From NCBI GenBank assembly GCA_040881945.1, contig JBBECF010000036.1, positions 1 through 42,035 on the forward strand: 42,035 nucleotides of DNA. The letters are read 5' to 3'. Positions 8,686 to 16,419 of this stretch are shown piece by piece. The position numbers and the translations under genes were made by a program. This DNA comes from JBBECF01 sp040881945. GTDB lineage: Bacteria > Pseudomonadota > Alphaproteobacteria > Dongiales > Dongiaceae. How positions within the stretch are numbered: the first letter of the stretch is position 1; the number at the start of each line of letters is the position of its first letter. The notes under the pieces are model-generated. The model was not told the DNA's origin. It saw only the letters and a program-made list of their open reading frames with translations, and did no database searches.

Positions 8686-8802
8686 GCGTGCTTCGAGACG
8701 GCCGCTTACGCGGCCTCCTCAGCATGAGGTTTATTCTTTGTGCCATAAAGGCTTAACCTCATCCTGATGAGCGCCCCGAAGGGGCGCGTCTCGAAGGACG
8801 CA
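8686..8802. repeat. Intergenic palindromic repeat, copy 1 (long form)
   Basis: Two arms of about 47 bases form an imperfect inverted repeat around a short spacer. The left arm reads GTGCTTCGAGAC, then a small hairpin (GGCCGC TTAC GCGGCC), then CCTCAGCATGAGG. The right arm carries the complementary outline with a different inner hairpin (GCGCCCC GAA GGGGCGC) and GTCTCGAAGGACG. It fills the space between the Fe-alcohol dehydrogenase and the Fur-regulated gene. The shared outline TGCTTCGA...CTCAGCATGAGG recurs near 21.4 and 29.4 kb. The rest of this 330-base gap shows no gene. Confidence 0.75.
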
Positions 8803-8859
8803 ACGAAGCGCATGCAATTCGGTCGCGAGCTCCGGAACGCGACCGCCGGGGGCGGCGGT

Positions 8860-10038
8860 TTACTGGAGCCGGCCCTCGATGCTGGCGACGAACATGCGCT
8901 TCAGCTCCGGTACGCCGATCGGGATCGGGTTGCCGCCGGCGGTGGGGTCGACCGCGGCCATCTCGGACAATTCGTCCAGGCGGTCCATTCCCACGCCCAG
9001 CTCCTTTAGGGTGTGCGGGATGCCGATCTCGCGGCGCAGCGCCAGCACCCAATCGAGCACCGCCTGATAGGACGGTTTCGGCAGGCCGAGCCAGGCGGCG
9101 AGCCGGGTCAGCTTGGCGTCGATGGCCACGCGGTTGAACTCCAGCACATAGGGCATGACGACGGCGTTGGTCAGGCCGTGATGGGTGTCATAGACGGCGC
9201 CGACGGGGTGGCTGAGGGCGTGAATCGCGCCCAGCCCCTTCTGGAACGCCGTCGCCCCCATGCTCGCCGCCGCCATCATGTGGGCGCGGGCGACCAGGTT
9301 CTTGCCGTCTCTGACCGCCGTCGGCAGCCAGTCCTTGACCAGGCGCATGCCCTCGACGGCGATGCCCTCGGCCATCGGGTGGTAGCCGGGCGCGCAATAG
9401 GCCTCGAGGCAGTGGGCCAGCGCGTCCATGCCGGTCGCCGCCGTGACCTTCGCCGGCAGGCCGACGGTCAGCGCCGGGTCGGCGATGACCGCGACCGGCA
9501 GCATCCGCGGATGGAAGATAATCTTCTTGGTATGCGTCGCCTCGTCGAGGATGACCGAGGCGCGGCCGACCTCCGAGCCGGTGCCGGACGTGGTCGGCAC
9601 GGCGACGACCGGCGCGACGCCGGCGGGATCGACCCGCTTCCAGTTGTCGCCGACGTCCTCGAAGTCCCACATCGGCCGTTTCTGGCCGACCATCAGGGCG
9701 ACCGTCTTGGCGGCGTCGAGCGCGCTGCCGCCGCCGAAGGCGATGACGCCGTCATGACCGCCGGCGCGGTGGGCGGCGAGGCCGTCCTCGACGTTCCTGC
9801 CGACCGGGTTGCTCTTGACCTCGGCGAACAGGCCGGTGGGCAGGCCGGCGGCCTTGTTGGCGGCGATCGCGTCCCGCACCATGGGCAGCTTGGCCAAACC
9901 GGGGTCGGTGATCAGCAGCGGCCGTTTCATGCCGGCGGCCTTGCACGCCTCGGCCAGCTCGGCGATGCGCCCGACCCCGAAGCGGACCTGGGTCGGGTAA
10001 TTCCAGTTGCCGCGCAGCGCGGCCGATTCCTCAGTCAT
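8860..10038 (-). CDS. Iron-containing (group III) alcohol dehydrogenase
   Basis: This cytoplasmic NAD(P)-dependent alcohol dehydrogenase has 392 residues, normal for the family. It shows the nucleotide-binding motif GGGSALDAAK, the PTTSGTGSEV loop, and the metal ligands in GMDALAHCLEAY, HALSHPVG and DTHHGLTNAV, with a single Asp and three His binding Fe(II) or Zn(II). The ATG at 10038 has an AAAGGGAA ribosome site. It is the last gene of the operon that starts with the TRAP transporter, 110 bases after the small lipoprotein gene. In a gamma-glutamylation pathway it would oxidise the alcohol end of a glutamylated amino alcohol to the aldehyde handled by the neighbouring aldehyde dehydrogenase. 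That substrate is inferred, not read from the sequence. Confidence 0.9.
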   Translation of the reverse strand: MTEESAALRGNWNYPTQVRFGVGRIAELAEACKAAGMKRPLLITDPGLAKLPMVRDAIAANKAAGLPTGLFAEVKSNPVGRNVEDGLAAHRAGGHDGVIAFGGGSALDAAKTVALMVGQKRPMWDFEDVGDNWKRVDPAGVAPVVAVPTTSGTGSEVGRASVILDEATHTKKIIFHPRMLPVAVIADPALTVGLPAKVTAATGMDALAHCLEAYCAPGYHPMAEGIAVEGMRLVKDWLPTAVRDGKNLVARAHMMAAASMGATAFQKGLGAIHALSHPVGAVYDTHHGLTNAVVMPYVLEFNRVAIDAKLTRLAAWLGLPKPSYQAVLDWVLALRREIGIPHTLKELGVGMDRLDELSEMAAVDPTAGGNPIPIGVPELKRMFVASIEGRLQ

Positions 10039-10148
10039 GGGGACGTTCCCTTTTTTTGATTCTTGCGGTCGATCACGAGTTTCATATCAGGCGGCGCATC
10101 GGCGGGCCAGCGCGGCGATTCGTGTTCTCTACTGAATGACGCCGGCCG

Positions 10149-10694
10149 TCAGTCTCCCTTCCTCGCGGGCCACACGGCGGGGCCCCACGAGGCCAATCGC
10201 CATTCTTCATCCAGCGGATTCCACCAGGTGACGTAATACATTCGCGTCCATTCGGTGCATGACGGTTGGCCCGCTTCAAGACCGCATTCTCTCGTCGTGG
10301 CGTAGATGACCGAGAGGTCCGGTTGAATTTCGTCGATTTCAACGACCCGATACTCGATAGCCTGCCTGTCGAACGGATAGGGAAATTCCGACTCGCCGGA
10401 AAAGCCGAAAATCAGGTCTTCGTCCACGGTGTCGGGATGCAGGCCGATCTCGAAGCACAACGCGTTGTCGTAGCGGACCAGGCAAGCCTGAAACGTGTCG
10501 AGGGCGCACAGCGGCGTCTTTGGGTCGCCGATGCAATCGCTGTCGGCCGCGGTCGGCGTGACGCGGCGGACCTGGCCGGTATTCGCCTCGTCGCCGCCGG
10601 CCCGGTCGGCGACGGGCAGGGCGGAACAAGCCGGCAGGGCGGAACACGACAGGGCCAGCCAGAGCAACAGCCGTGGCGACTTGGTTGCTGGCAC
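10149..10694 (-). CDS. Small putative lipoprotein of unknown function
   Basis: I do not recognise this protein of about 181 residues. The GTG start at 10694 was chosen because a strong GGAGGAAAA ribosome site precedes it and it puts a signal peptide at the N-terminus. LLLWLALSCSALPACSAL contains a possible lipobox (LPAC), so it is probably a lipoprotein. The mature part is rich in cysteine (about six, for instance CIGDPKTPLC and FQACLVRYDNALC), which suggests disulfides in the periplasm. It ends with an aromatic stretch, MYYVTWWNPLDEEWRLASW. It sits between the aldehyde and alcohol dehydrogenase genes, 38 bases after the former, so it is probably co-transcribed, although its export makes a direct enzymatic role in that pathway unlikely. 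Confidence 0.65.
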   Translation of the reverse strand: MPATKSPRLLLWLALSCSALPACSALPVADRAGGDEANTGQVRRVTPTAADSDCIGDPKTPLCALDTFQACLVRYDNALCFEIGLHPDTVDEDLIFGFSGESEFPYPFDRQAIEYRVVEIDEIQPDLSVIYATTRECGLEAGQPSCTEWTRMYYVTWWNPLDEEWRLASWGPAVWPARKGD

Positions 10695-10732
10695 GATCTC
10701 GGTTTTCCTCCAGGGGCGGTCGGCCGCGCCGC

Positions 10733-12124
10733 CTAGATCGCCGTGCGCAGGTGAAATGACTTCGGCCGCGTCAGGTGCTCGTAGCCGACGCGGCTGAGCG
10801 TGCAGCCGCGGCCCGAGTCCTTGACCCCGGTCCAGGCCAGCGCCGGGTCGAGGTAGTCGCAGCGGTTCATGAACCACGTCCCGGTCTCGATCCGTTCGCC
10901 GAGGCGGGTCGCCGCGGCCTCGTCCGCGGTCCAGACGGCGGCGGTGAGGCCGAAGGCGTTGTCGTTCATCAAGCGCACCGCCTCGTCGTCCGAGCGCACC
11001 TTCATGACGCCGACGACCGGGCCGAAGCATTCGTCCTGCATGATCGGGTTGCGGTTGCTGTTCACCGTGAGCACCTGCGGCGCTAGATAGGCGGTGCCCT
11101 TCCTCGCCGCCTTGAACGGCTTGGGGTCGATCAGCGCCTTGGCCCCGGCGCGCACGGCGCGGGCGATCTGCTTGCGGATCGTGTCGGCGGCGCTCGCCCG
11201 CACTACCGGCCCGAGGTTCACGCCGGGGTCGGTCGGGTCGCCGAGGCGGTATTTCTTCGTCAGCTCGACGACGCCCTCGATGAATGGCTTGAAGACGTCG
11301 GCATGGACGTAGAGGCGCTGGATGCCGCAGCAGGACTGGCCGGAGTTGAAGAAGGCGCCGTCCACCAGGTTCTCGATGGCGTGCGCCAGGTTGGCGTCGG
11401 GGCGCACATAGGCGGGGTCGCAGCCGCCGAGCTCCAGCCCGGCGCCGATGAACCGCCCGGATGCGGCGGCCGCCACCGCATGGCCGCCCTCGACCGAGCC
11501 GGTGAAGGCGACGAAATCGACGCCGTCGCTGCCGATCAGCCGGGTCGTGTCGTCGTGGCCCATATGCAGGAACTGGAACACGGCCCTAGGCAGGCCGGCG
11601 GCCTTGAACGCCTGGGCGAAGCGCTCGGCGCACAGCGGCGTCTGCGCCGAATGCTTGAGGATCACCGCGTTCCCCGCCAGGAGCGCCGGAATCACCGCAT
11701 TGACCGCGGTCAGGTACGGGTAGTTCCACGGCGCGACCACGAACACGACGCCGAGCGGCTCGCGGCGGATGAACCGGGTGAAGCCCGGCTTGTCGCCGAC
11801 GCGCAGGTCGGCGAGCGTTTCCGCGGCGATGGCGGTCATGTAGCGGGCGCGCTCCTCGAAACCGCGCACCTCGCCCGGGGACTGGCCGATCGGCCGCCCG
11901 ATCTGGCGCGTGATCTCCTCGGCGATCTCGGCCTTGCGCGCGACGAAGGCGTCGGTCGCGCGGCCGATGATCTCCGCGCGCTCGGCGACCGGAACCCGGC
12001 GCCAGGCCGCGGCGGCCTTGCGCGCCGCGCTCAAGCAGGCGGCGATCGTCGCTGCCGAGGCGATCTCCCGCTCGACATAGATGCTGCCGTCGACGGGCGT
12101 GATGGTCTTCTGCGTTCGTGCCAT
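10733..12124 (-). CDS. NAD(P)-dependent aldehyde dehydrogenase
   Basis: The 463-residue product has the aldehyde dehydrogenase landmarks in order: APWNYP (about 131), GNAVILKHS (151), FTGSVEGG (207), general base Glu231 in GLELGGCDP, catalytic Cys265 in NSGQSCCGIQ, and ECFGPVVGV near 375. It converts an aldehyde to a carboxylate in the cytoplasm. The ATG at 12124 follows AAGGACAAGGA and lies 35 bases after the SDR gene. With the glutamine-synthetase-like ligase two genes upstream and the Fe-alcohol dehydrogenase downstream, the order matches a pathway in which a gamma-glutamylated amine or amino alcohol is oxidised stepwise. A PuuC-like or general aldehyde role cannot be separated by sequence alone. 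Confidence 0.92.
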   Translation of the reverse strand: MARTQKTITPVDGSIYVEREIASAATIAACLSAARKAAAAWRRVPVAERAEIIGRATDAFVARKAEIAEEITRQIGRPIGQSPGEVRGFEERARYMTAIAAETLADLRVGDKPGFTRFIRREPLGVVFVVAPWNYPYLTAVNAVIPALLAGNAVILKHSAQTPLCAERFAQAFKAAGLPRAVFQFLHMGHDDTTRLIGSDGVDFVAFTGSVEGGHAVAAAASGRFIGAGLELGGCDPAYVRPDANLAHAIENLVDGAFFNSGQSCCGIQRLYVHADVFKPFIEGVVELTKKYRLGDPTDPGVNLGPVVRASAADTIRKQIARAVRAGAKALIDPKPFKAARKGTAYLAPQVLTVNSNRNPIMQDECFGPVVGVMKVRSDDEAVRLMNDNAFGLTAAVWTADEAAATRLGERIETGTWFMNRCDYLDPALAWTGVKDSGRGCTLSRVGYEHLTRPKSFHLRTAI

Positions 12125-12159
12125 GTCGGTCCTTGTCCTTTTTCTGCGATGCAACGCCG

Positions 12160-12909
12160 TTACGGCTTCGCCATCAGCCCGCCGTCGACCAGGAGCTCGG
12201 TGCCGGTGATGAAGCTCGCCTTGTCGGAGAGCAGGAACAGGCACGCGTTCGCCATGTCCTGCGCCGTGCCGACGCGGCCCAGGGGGACATGCGTCGCCGT
12301 GGCCGTCTTGAGCGCGGGGTCGGCGCGCCAGCGGTCCTGCATCGGGGTCTCGGTCGGGCCGGGGACGATGACGTTGGAGCGGATACGGTCGGCGGCGAAC
12401 TGGATGGCGATGGATTTCGACATCGCGATGATCGCCGCCTTGGCCGCCTGATAGGCGTCCTGCGGCTTGTCGTCGCCGCGCAGGCACTGAATGCTGGAAA
12501 AGTGCACCATGGCGCCGCCGCCCGTCCGTTTCATCACGGGCACGGCGTGGCGCGCGGCGAGCATGGCCGATTTCAAATTGATGTCGAGCACGCGGTCCCA
12601 GACGCGCAGTTCGATGTCGACGAGCGAGCGGTCGCGCCCGAACCACAAGGCGCCGGCCGCGTTGACCAGATAGTCGAGCCGCCCGGTCTCGCGCGCCGTG
12701 CGCGCCACCGCCTCCTCCACGAAACCGTCGTCGCTGACGTCGCCCTTGAGGTAGAGCGCGCGGCCCGGCCCGGCGGGCAGGTCCGCCGGCTCGTCCTTGA
12801 GGTCGACCAGGGCGACGGCGGCGCCGGCCGCCAGCAGGTCGCGGGCGATGGCCAGCCCCATGCCGCCGGCGGCGCCGGTCACGAAGGCGGTCTTGTCGGC
12901 GAAGCTCAT
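12160..12909 (-). CDS. Short-chain dehydrogenase/reductase (SDR)
   Basis: The 249-residue product is a classical SDR with the NAD(P)-binding motif TGAAGGMG at 11-18, NAAG at 83-86, and the catalytic set Ser138/139, Tyr153 and Lys157 in YQAAK. Asp36 after the second beta strand (LVDLKD) favours NAD over NADP. It would oxidise or reduce a hydroxyl/keto group of an intermediate. It begins 17 bases after the ligase gene, so the two are translationally close. The exact substrate is unknown. The C-terminus SFITGTELLVDGGLMAKP is the usual family ending. Confidence 0.9.
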   Translation of the reverse strand: MSFADKTAFVTGAAGGMGLAIARDLLAAGAAVALVDLKDEPADLPAGPGRALYLKGDVSDDGFVEEAVARTARETGRLDYLVNAAGALWFGRDRSLVDIELRVWDRVLDINLKSAMLAARHAVPVMKRTGGGAMVHFSSIQCLRGDDKPQDAYQAAKAAIIAMSKSIAIQFAADRIRSNVIVPGPTETPMQDRWRADPALKTATATHVPLGRVGTAQDMANACLFLLSDKASFITGTELLVDGGLMAKP

Positions 12910-12926
12910 GGTTGCCTTTACGCCGG

Positions 12927-14291
12927 TCAGGCGCGCTCGAAGTACCGGATGCGTTCCCAGTCGGTGACCCGGCGGTCGGACTCGAACTGCTCCCACCGCC
13001 CGGCATGGATGTAGTGGTCGATCACGTCGTCGCCGAAGGCGGCGCGCAGCGCCTTGGACTTGTCGGTCGCGGCCAGCGCGTCGCGCAGCGTCTTCGGCAC
13101 ATCGGGCACCCGCTTCGACTGATAGGCGTTGCCGACGAACGGCTCGGGCGGCTCCAGCGCGTTGTCGATGCCGTGCAGCCCGGCGGCGATCATCGCGGCG
13201 AAGGCGAGATAGGGGTTGGCGTCGGCCCCGGGGATGCGGCATTCGACGCGCAAGGCCGCGCCCTCGCCGAGGAGGCGGAAGCCGGCGGTGCGGTTGTCCC
13301 AGCTCCAGGCCGCCTTGGTCGGGGCGAACGTCCCGGCCTGGAAGCGCTTGTACGAATTGATGTAGGGGGCGAGGAAATAGGTGTACTCGCGCGACAGCGC
13401 GAGCAGCCCGGCGAGGAAGTGCCGGAACATCTTCGACATGCCGTCCTCGCCCCGCTTGTCGGCGAACAGCGGCTTGTCCGTCTTGGCGTCCCACAACGAG
13501 GCGTGGATGTGGCACGAGCTGCCGGCGAGCTCGTAGGCGATCTTGGCCATGAACGACAGCGCCTTGCCCTGGAGGAAGGCGATCTCCTTGGCGCCGTTCT
13601 TGTAGATGACGTGGCGGTCGGCCATCTCGAGCGCCTCGGCGTACTTGAAATTGATCTCCTCCTGGCCCGGCCCCCATTCGCCCTTCGACGTCTCGACCGG
13701 AATGCCGACGGCGTCCATGTGGTTGCGGATGGCGCGGATCAGGCCCTCTTCCTTGGTCGTCTGGAAGATGTGGTAGTCCTCGCTGTACCAGGAGGAATAT
13801 TTCAGGTTCTTGTAGTCCTTGCCGCGCGCCTGCTCGAAGGTCTCGTCGAGCACGTAGAACTCGAGCTCCGAAGCCATTTTCGCGGTCCAGCCGCGCTCGG
13901 CCAGGCGGGCGAGCTGCCTCTTCAGCACGCTGCGCGGCGCGTGCGGCAGAAGCTGGCCGTGATGGTCGCAGATGTCGCCCAGAATCAAGGCCGTGCCCTC
14001 GAGCCAGGGGATGCGCCGCAGCGTGTTCGGGTCGGGCAGCATCGTGAAGTCGCCGTAGCCGAGCTCCCAGGACGCCGCCTTGAATCCCGGCACCGGCTCC
14101 ATCTCCGTGTCCACGGCCAGCAGGTAGTTGCAGGCGTGCGAGCCCTTGATGGCGCTCTCCAGGAAGAAATGCCCGGTCACCCGCTTGCCGATCAGGCGCC
14201 CCTGCATATCGGGGACGCAGACGAGGACGGTGTCGACCTCGCCGCCCTTGATCAGCCGCCGCAGCGTCTCGATGTCGATCCGTCCGTTCAT
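12927..14291 (-). CDS. Glutamine-synthetase-family ligase (gamma-glutamyl-amine/ethanolamide synthetase type)
   Basis: The 454-residue product belongs to the glutamine synthetase superfamily but is of the PuuA/GlnA3-GlnA4/IpuC sort, which joins glutamate to an organic amine rather than to ammonia. Visible motifs are ELEFYVLDE (metal site), GPGQEEINFKYAEALEMAD, the ATP-site segment GSSCHIHASLWD, and RVECRIPGADANPYLAFAAM. The context of SDR, aldehyde and alcohol dehydrogenases and a transporter, with no ammonia-assimilation genes, supports amine or amino-alcohol glutamylation. The ATG at 14291 has a CAGGAAAAG ribosome site and gives the family-like start; an upstream in-frame ATG would add 22 very basic residues and is rejected. 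Dedicated substrate specificity cannot be read from the sequence. Confidence 0.85.
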   Translation of the reverse strand: MNGRIDIETLRRLIKGGEVDTVLVCVPDMQGRLIGKRVTGHFFLESAIKGSHACNYLLAVDTEMEPVPGFKAASWELGYGDFTMLPDPNTLRRIPWLEGTALILGDICDHHGQLLPHAPRSVLKRQLARLAERGWTAKMASELEFYVLDETFEQARGKDYKNLKYSSWYSEDYHIFQTTKEEGLIRAIRNHMDAVGIPVETSKGEWGPGQEEINFKYAEALEMADRHVIYKNGAKEIAFLQGKALSFMAKIAYELAGSSCHIHASLWDAKTDKPLFADKRGEDGMSKMFRHFLAGLLALSREYTYFLAPYINSYKRFQAGTFAPTKAAWSWDNRTAGFRLLGEGAALRVECRIPGADANPYLAFAAMIAAGLHGIDNALEPPEPFVGNAYQSKRVPDVPKTLRDALAATDKSKALRAAFGDDVIDHYIHAGRWEQFESDRRVTDWERIRYFERA

Positions 14292-14375
14292 GACCGGTTT
14301 TCTTTTCCTGTTCCGGCGTTTCTTGGCGTTCAGGCGCGCGGCCGTAGTGGCGCCCATTCCCTGTCGTTACCGATT

Positions 14376-15698
14376 TCACTTCCCATAGTATAAATTCGGC
14401 AACCAGAGGGCTATCTGGGGAAACAGCATTACAAGGGTCAAACCGACACCCATGACCAACACGAAGGGTGCGATCGAGCGGTAGATATCCGCGAGCGTTA
14501 CCTCTTTGGGAGCCATCGCCCTCATGAGAAACAGGTTGTAGCCGAAAGGCGGCGTCATGTAGGCCATCTGGCAGGTTATGGTGTAGAGAACACCGTACCA
14601 AACCGGGTCGAAACCCAGACGGATGACCAAGGGGACATAGAGAGGCGCAACAATCACGAGCATCGCCGTATCGTCGAGAAACATGCCCATCAGGATATAG
14701 GAAATCTGCATCATGATGATGACTTCCCACGGGCTGAGTCCCCACTTTTCGAGAAACAGAAACTCTATCGCTTTCACGGCGCCGAGACCGTCGAAGACGG
14801 CGCCGAAGCAGAGCGCCGCCAGAATGATCCACATGAACATACAACTGATGCCCAGGGTCTTGCGGATCGTTTCCTCCATCACCTGCCGGCTCAGCCGGCC
14901 TTTGGCGATGGCGGCGATCGTCGCTGCGGCCGCGCCCACGGCCGAACTCTCGACGAGACTGGTGACGCCCATCAGGAACAGCCCCGTCATGGAAAAGAAA
15001 ATGCCGAGCGGAGTTATCCCGGCCCTGAGCAGGCGAATCTTCTCCGCCCAGCCCATCTGCCGCTCTTCCAAGGGCAACGCCGGCCCGAGCGCCGGCTGAA
15101 AATAGCAGCGGATCGCGATATACGCGATGAACAGGCCCGCCAACAGGAGGCCCGGGAAGACACCGGCGAGCCAGAGCTGGCCGACCGGTTGGCGGGCGAT
15201 CATGCCGTAGAGGACAAGAACGACGCTGGGCGGGATCAGGATGCCCAGGGTACTTCCGGCCTGGATGACCCCGGTCACCATTATCTTGTCGTACCCGCGC
15301 CGGAGCATTTCCGGCAAGGCGATGCTGGCGCCGATCGCCATGCCGGCGACACTCAACCCGTTCATGGCCGATATTGCGACCATGAGGCCGATGGTGCCTA
15401 TGGCCAGGCCGCCTCTGACCGGCCCCGCCCAGACATGGAACATCCTGTAGAGGTCATCCGCTATCCCCGACTCGGATAGCATGTACCCCATATAGATGAA
15501 TAGCGGCAGCGTCAGGAGCGGATACCAGTTCAGCAGAACGAAGCTCGCGTTGAACGGCATCTCCGAGCCGCCGTCCCCCCACAGGAGCAGCGAGGACGCG
15601 GTGGCCACGAAACCGATCGCGGCGAAGACGCGTTGCCCCGTAAGAAGCATGAGCATCATCGCGGAGAACATCAGCAGGGCGATAAGCTCGTAGCTCAT
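14376..15698 (-). CDS. dctM: TRAP transporter large permease subunit DctM
   Basis: This is a 440-residue, highly hydrophobic membrane protein with about 12 membrane segments. Family signatures include GLSVAGMAIGASIALPEMLRRGYD, split by the usual substrate loop, GSTLGILIPPSVVLVLYG, and DDTAMLVIVAPLYVPL. It forms the Na+-driven channel of a tripartite ATP-independent transporter. Its ATG overlaps the dctQ stop (ATGA), a sign of translational coupling. The glutamine-synthetase-like gene starts 84 bases beyond its stop, so transporter and enzymes are probably one transcript. TRAP systems mostly carry carboxylates, so an organic acid, amino acid or related zwitterion is the likely cargo. Confidence 0.93.
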   Translation of the reverse strand: MSYELIALLMFSAMMLMLLTGQRVFAAIGFVATASSLLLWGDGGSEMPFNASFVLLNWYPLLTLPLFIYMGYMLSESGIADDLYRMFHVWAGPVRGGLAIGTIGLMVAISAMNGLSVAGMAIGASIALPEMLRRGYDKIMVTGVIQAGSTLGILIPPSVVLVLYGMIARQPVGQLWLAGVFPGLLLAGLFIAYIAIRCYFQPALGPALPLEERQMGWAEKIRLLRAGITPLGIFFSMTGLFLMGVTSLVESSAVGAAAATIAAIAKGRLSRQVMEETIRKTLGISCMFMWIILAALCFGAVFDGLGAVKAIEFLFLEKWGLSPWEVIIMMQISYILMGMFLDDTAMLVIVAPLYVPLVIRLGFDPVWYGVLYTITCQMAYMTPPFGYNLFLMRAMAPKEVTLADIYRSIAPFVLVMGVGLTLVMLFPQIALWLPNLYYGK

Positions 15699-16207
15699 GC
15701 CAGCGGCTCCCCTCTGGCCTTCGCCAGGTCCTTGAAGAAGGTCGCGATCACCTGCAACAGCATCAGCGCGATGCCGAAGGACATGATGATCTTGATGGGC
15801 GCCAAAAACGGCGCCCATGAGGAGTAATTCTTCTGTCCGTACTCCAAGGCATATTGAGTGCTGGAAATGCCGCCGGCGAGGAGAAACACCAGGTAGAAGA
15901 CAAGGAAGAAAATCGTAATGACGTCGGCGACGGCCTTTCCCTTCGGCGACAACCGGTCATAGAGAAGATCCATCCTGACATGCGAATCGAGCTGCATGGA
16001 GTAGCCGCCGCCAAGAAAGTAATAAGCGGCCATAAGGAATTGCGCCATCTCCACGACCCATATGTAGGAAACGTTGAAGGCGGCCCTGGATATGGTCGAT
16101 AACAGCAGAACGCCCATCATGACGAAGATCAAATACATTGTGAGCCGGCCTACGGCACGGCTCGCCGCATCGACATATCTGACGTAGATTTTTACTGCCT
16201 TTGGCAT
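15695..16207 (-). CDS. dctQ: TRAP transporter small permease subunit DctQ
   Basis: The 170-residue product has four predicted membrane helices (about residues 20-42, 52-68, 92-116 and 134-156), the standard DctQ layout. It includes the conserved middle segment VVEMAQFLMAAYYFLGGGYSM with HVRMDLLYDRLS. It pairs with DctM in the inner membrane and connects to the periplasmic binding protein. The start at 16207 gives the normal family length. A GC-rich hairpin lies in the 212-base gap between this gene and dctP. Confidence 0.9.
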   Translation of the reverse strand: MPKAVKIYVRYVDAASRAVGRLTMYLIFVMMGVLLLSTISRAAFNVSYIWVVEMAQFLMAAYYFLGGGYSMQLDSHVRMDLLYDRLSPKGKAVADVITIFFLVFYLVFLLAGGISSTQYALEYGQKNYSSWAPFLAPIKIIMSFGIALMLLQVIATFFKDLAKARGEPLA

Positions 16208-16302
16208 TACCCCACCCCCATCCTCCGGCTCCGGACCGACTTCGGCACCGGCCCGGAGGATCGCGTCCGAACGGCCTCGATCTTTCGGCGTTGGCCGCGC
16301 TC

Positions 16303-16327
16303 TCCCCCGGGGGTTCTCCCCCGGGGG
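16303..16327 (-). promoter_or_regulatory. Strong hairpin between dctP and dctQ (possible attenuator or mRNA stabiliser)
   Basis: The sequence is CCCCCGGGGG, TTCT, CCCCCGGGGG: two copies of a self-complementary 10-mer around a 4-base loop, which folds into a very stable 10-bp stem. It lies in the 212-base space between the binding-protein gene and the two membrane-subunit genes. TRAP binding proteins are needed in excess over the permease, so partial termination or protection of the dctP message from 3' decay is a reasonable function. No U run follows, so simple intrinsic termination is not shown. Confidence 0.55.
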
Positions 16328-16419
16328 TAATTCGGGAAATCAGCCTTCGAAGCGCGTTGTTCCGAAGCGAAGGAAGGCCTCTTGGTGATACTGGAACTCT
16401 GCTTCTAACGCCCGATTCA

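Noticed and set aside
12909..14844. Extension of the SDR reading frame far upstream, and of the aldehyde dehydrogenase frame into the SDR gene
   Set aside because: The extensions overlap well-supported genes and lack motifs. The true starts have ribosome sites and family-like N-termini.
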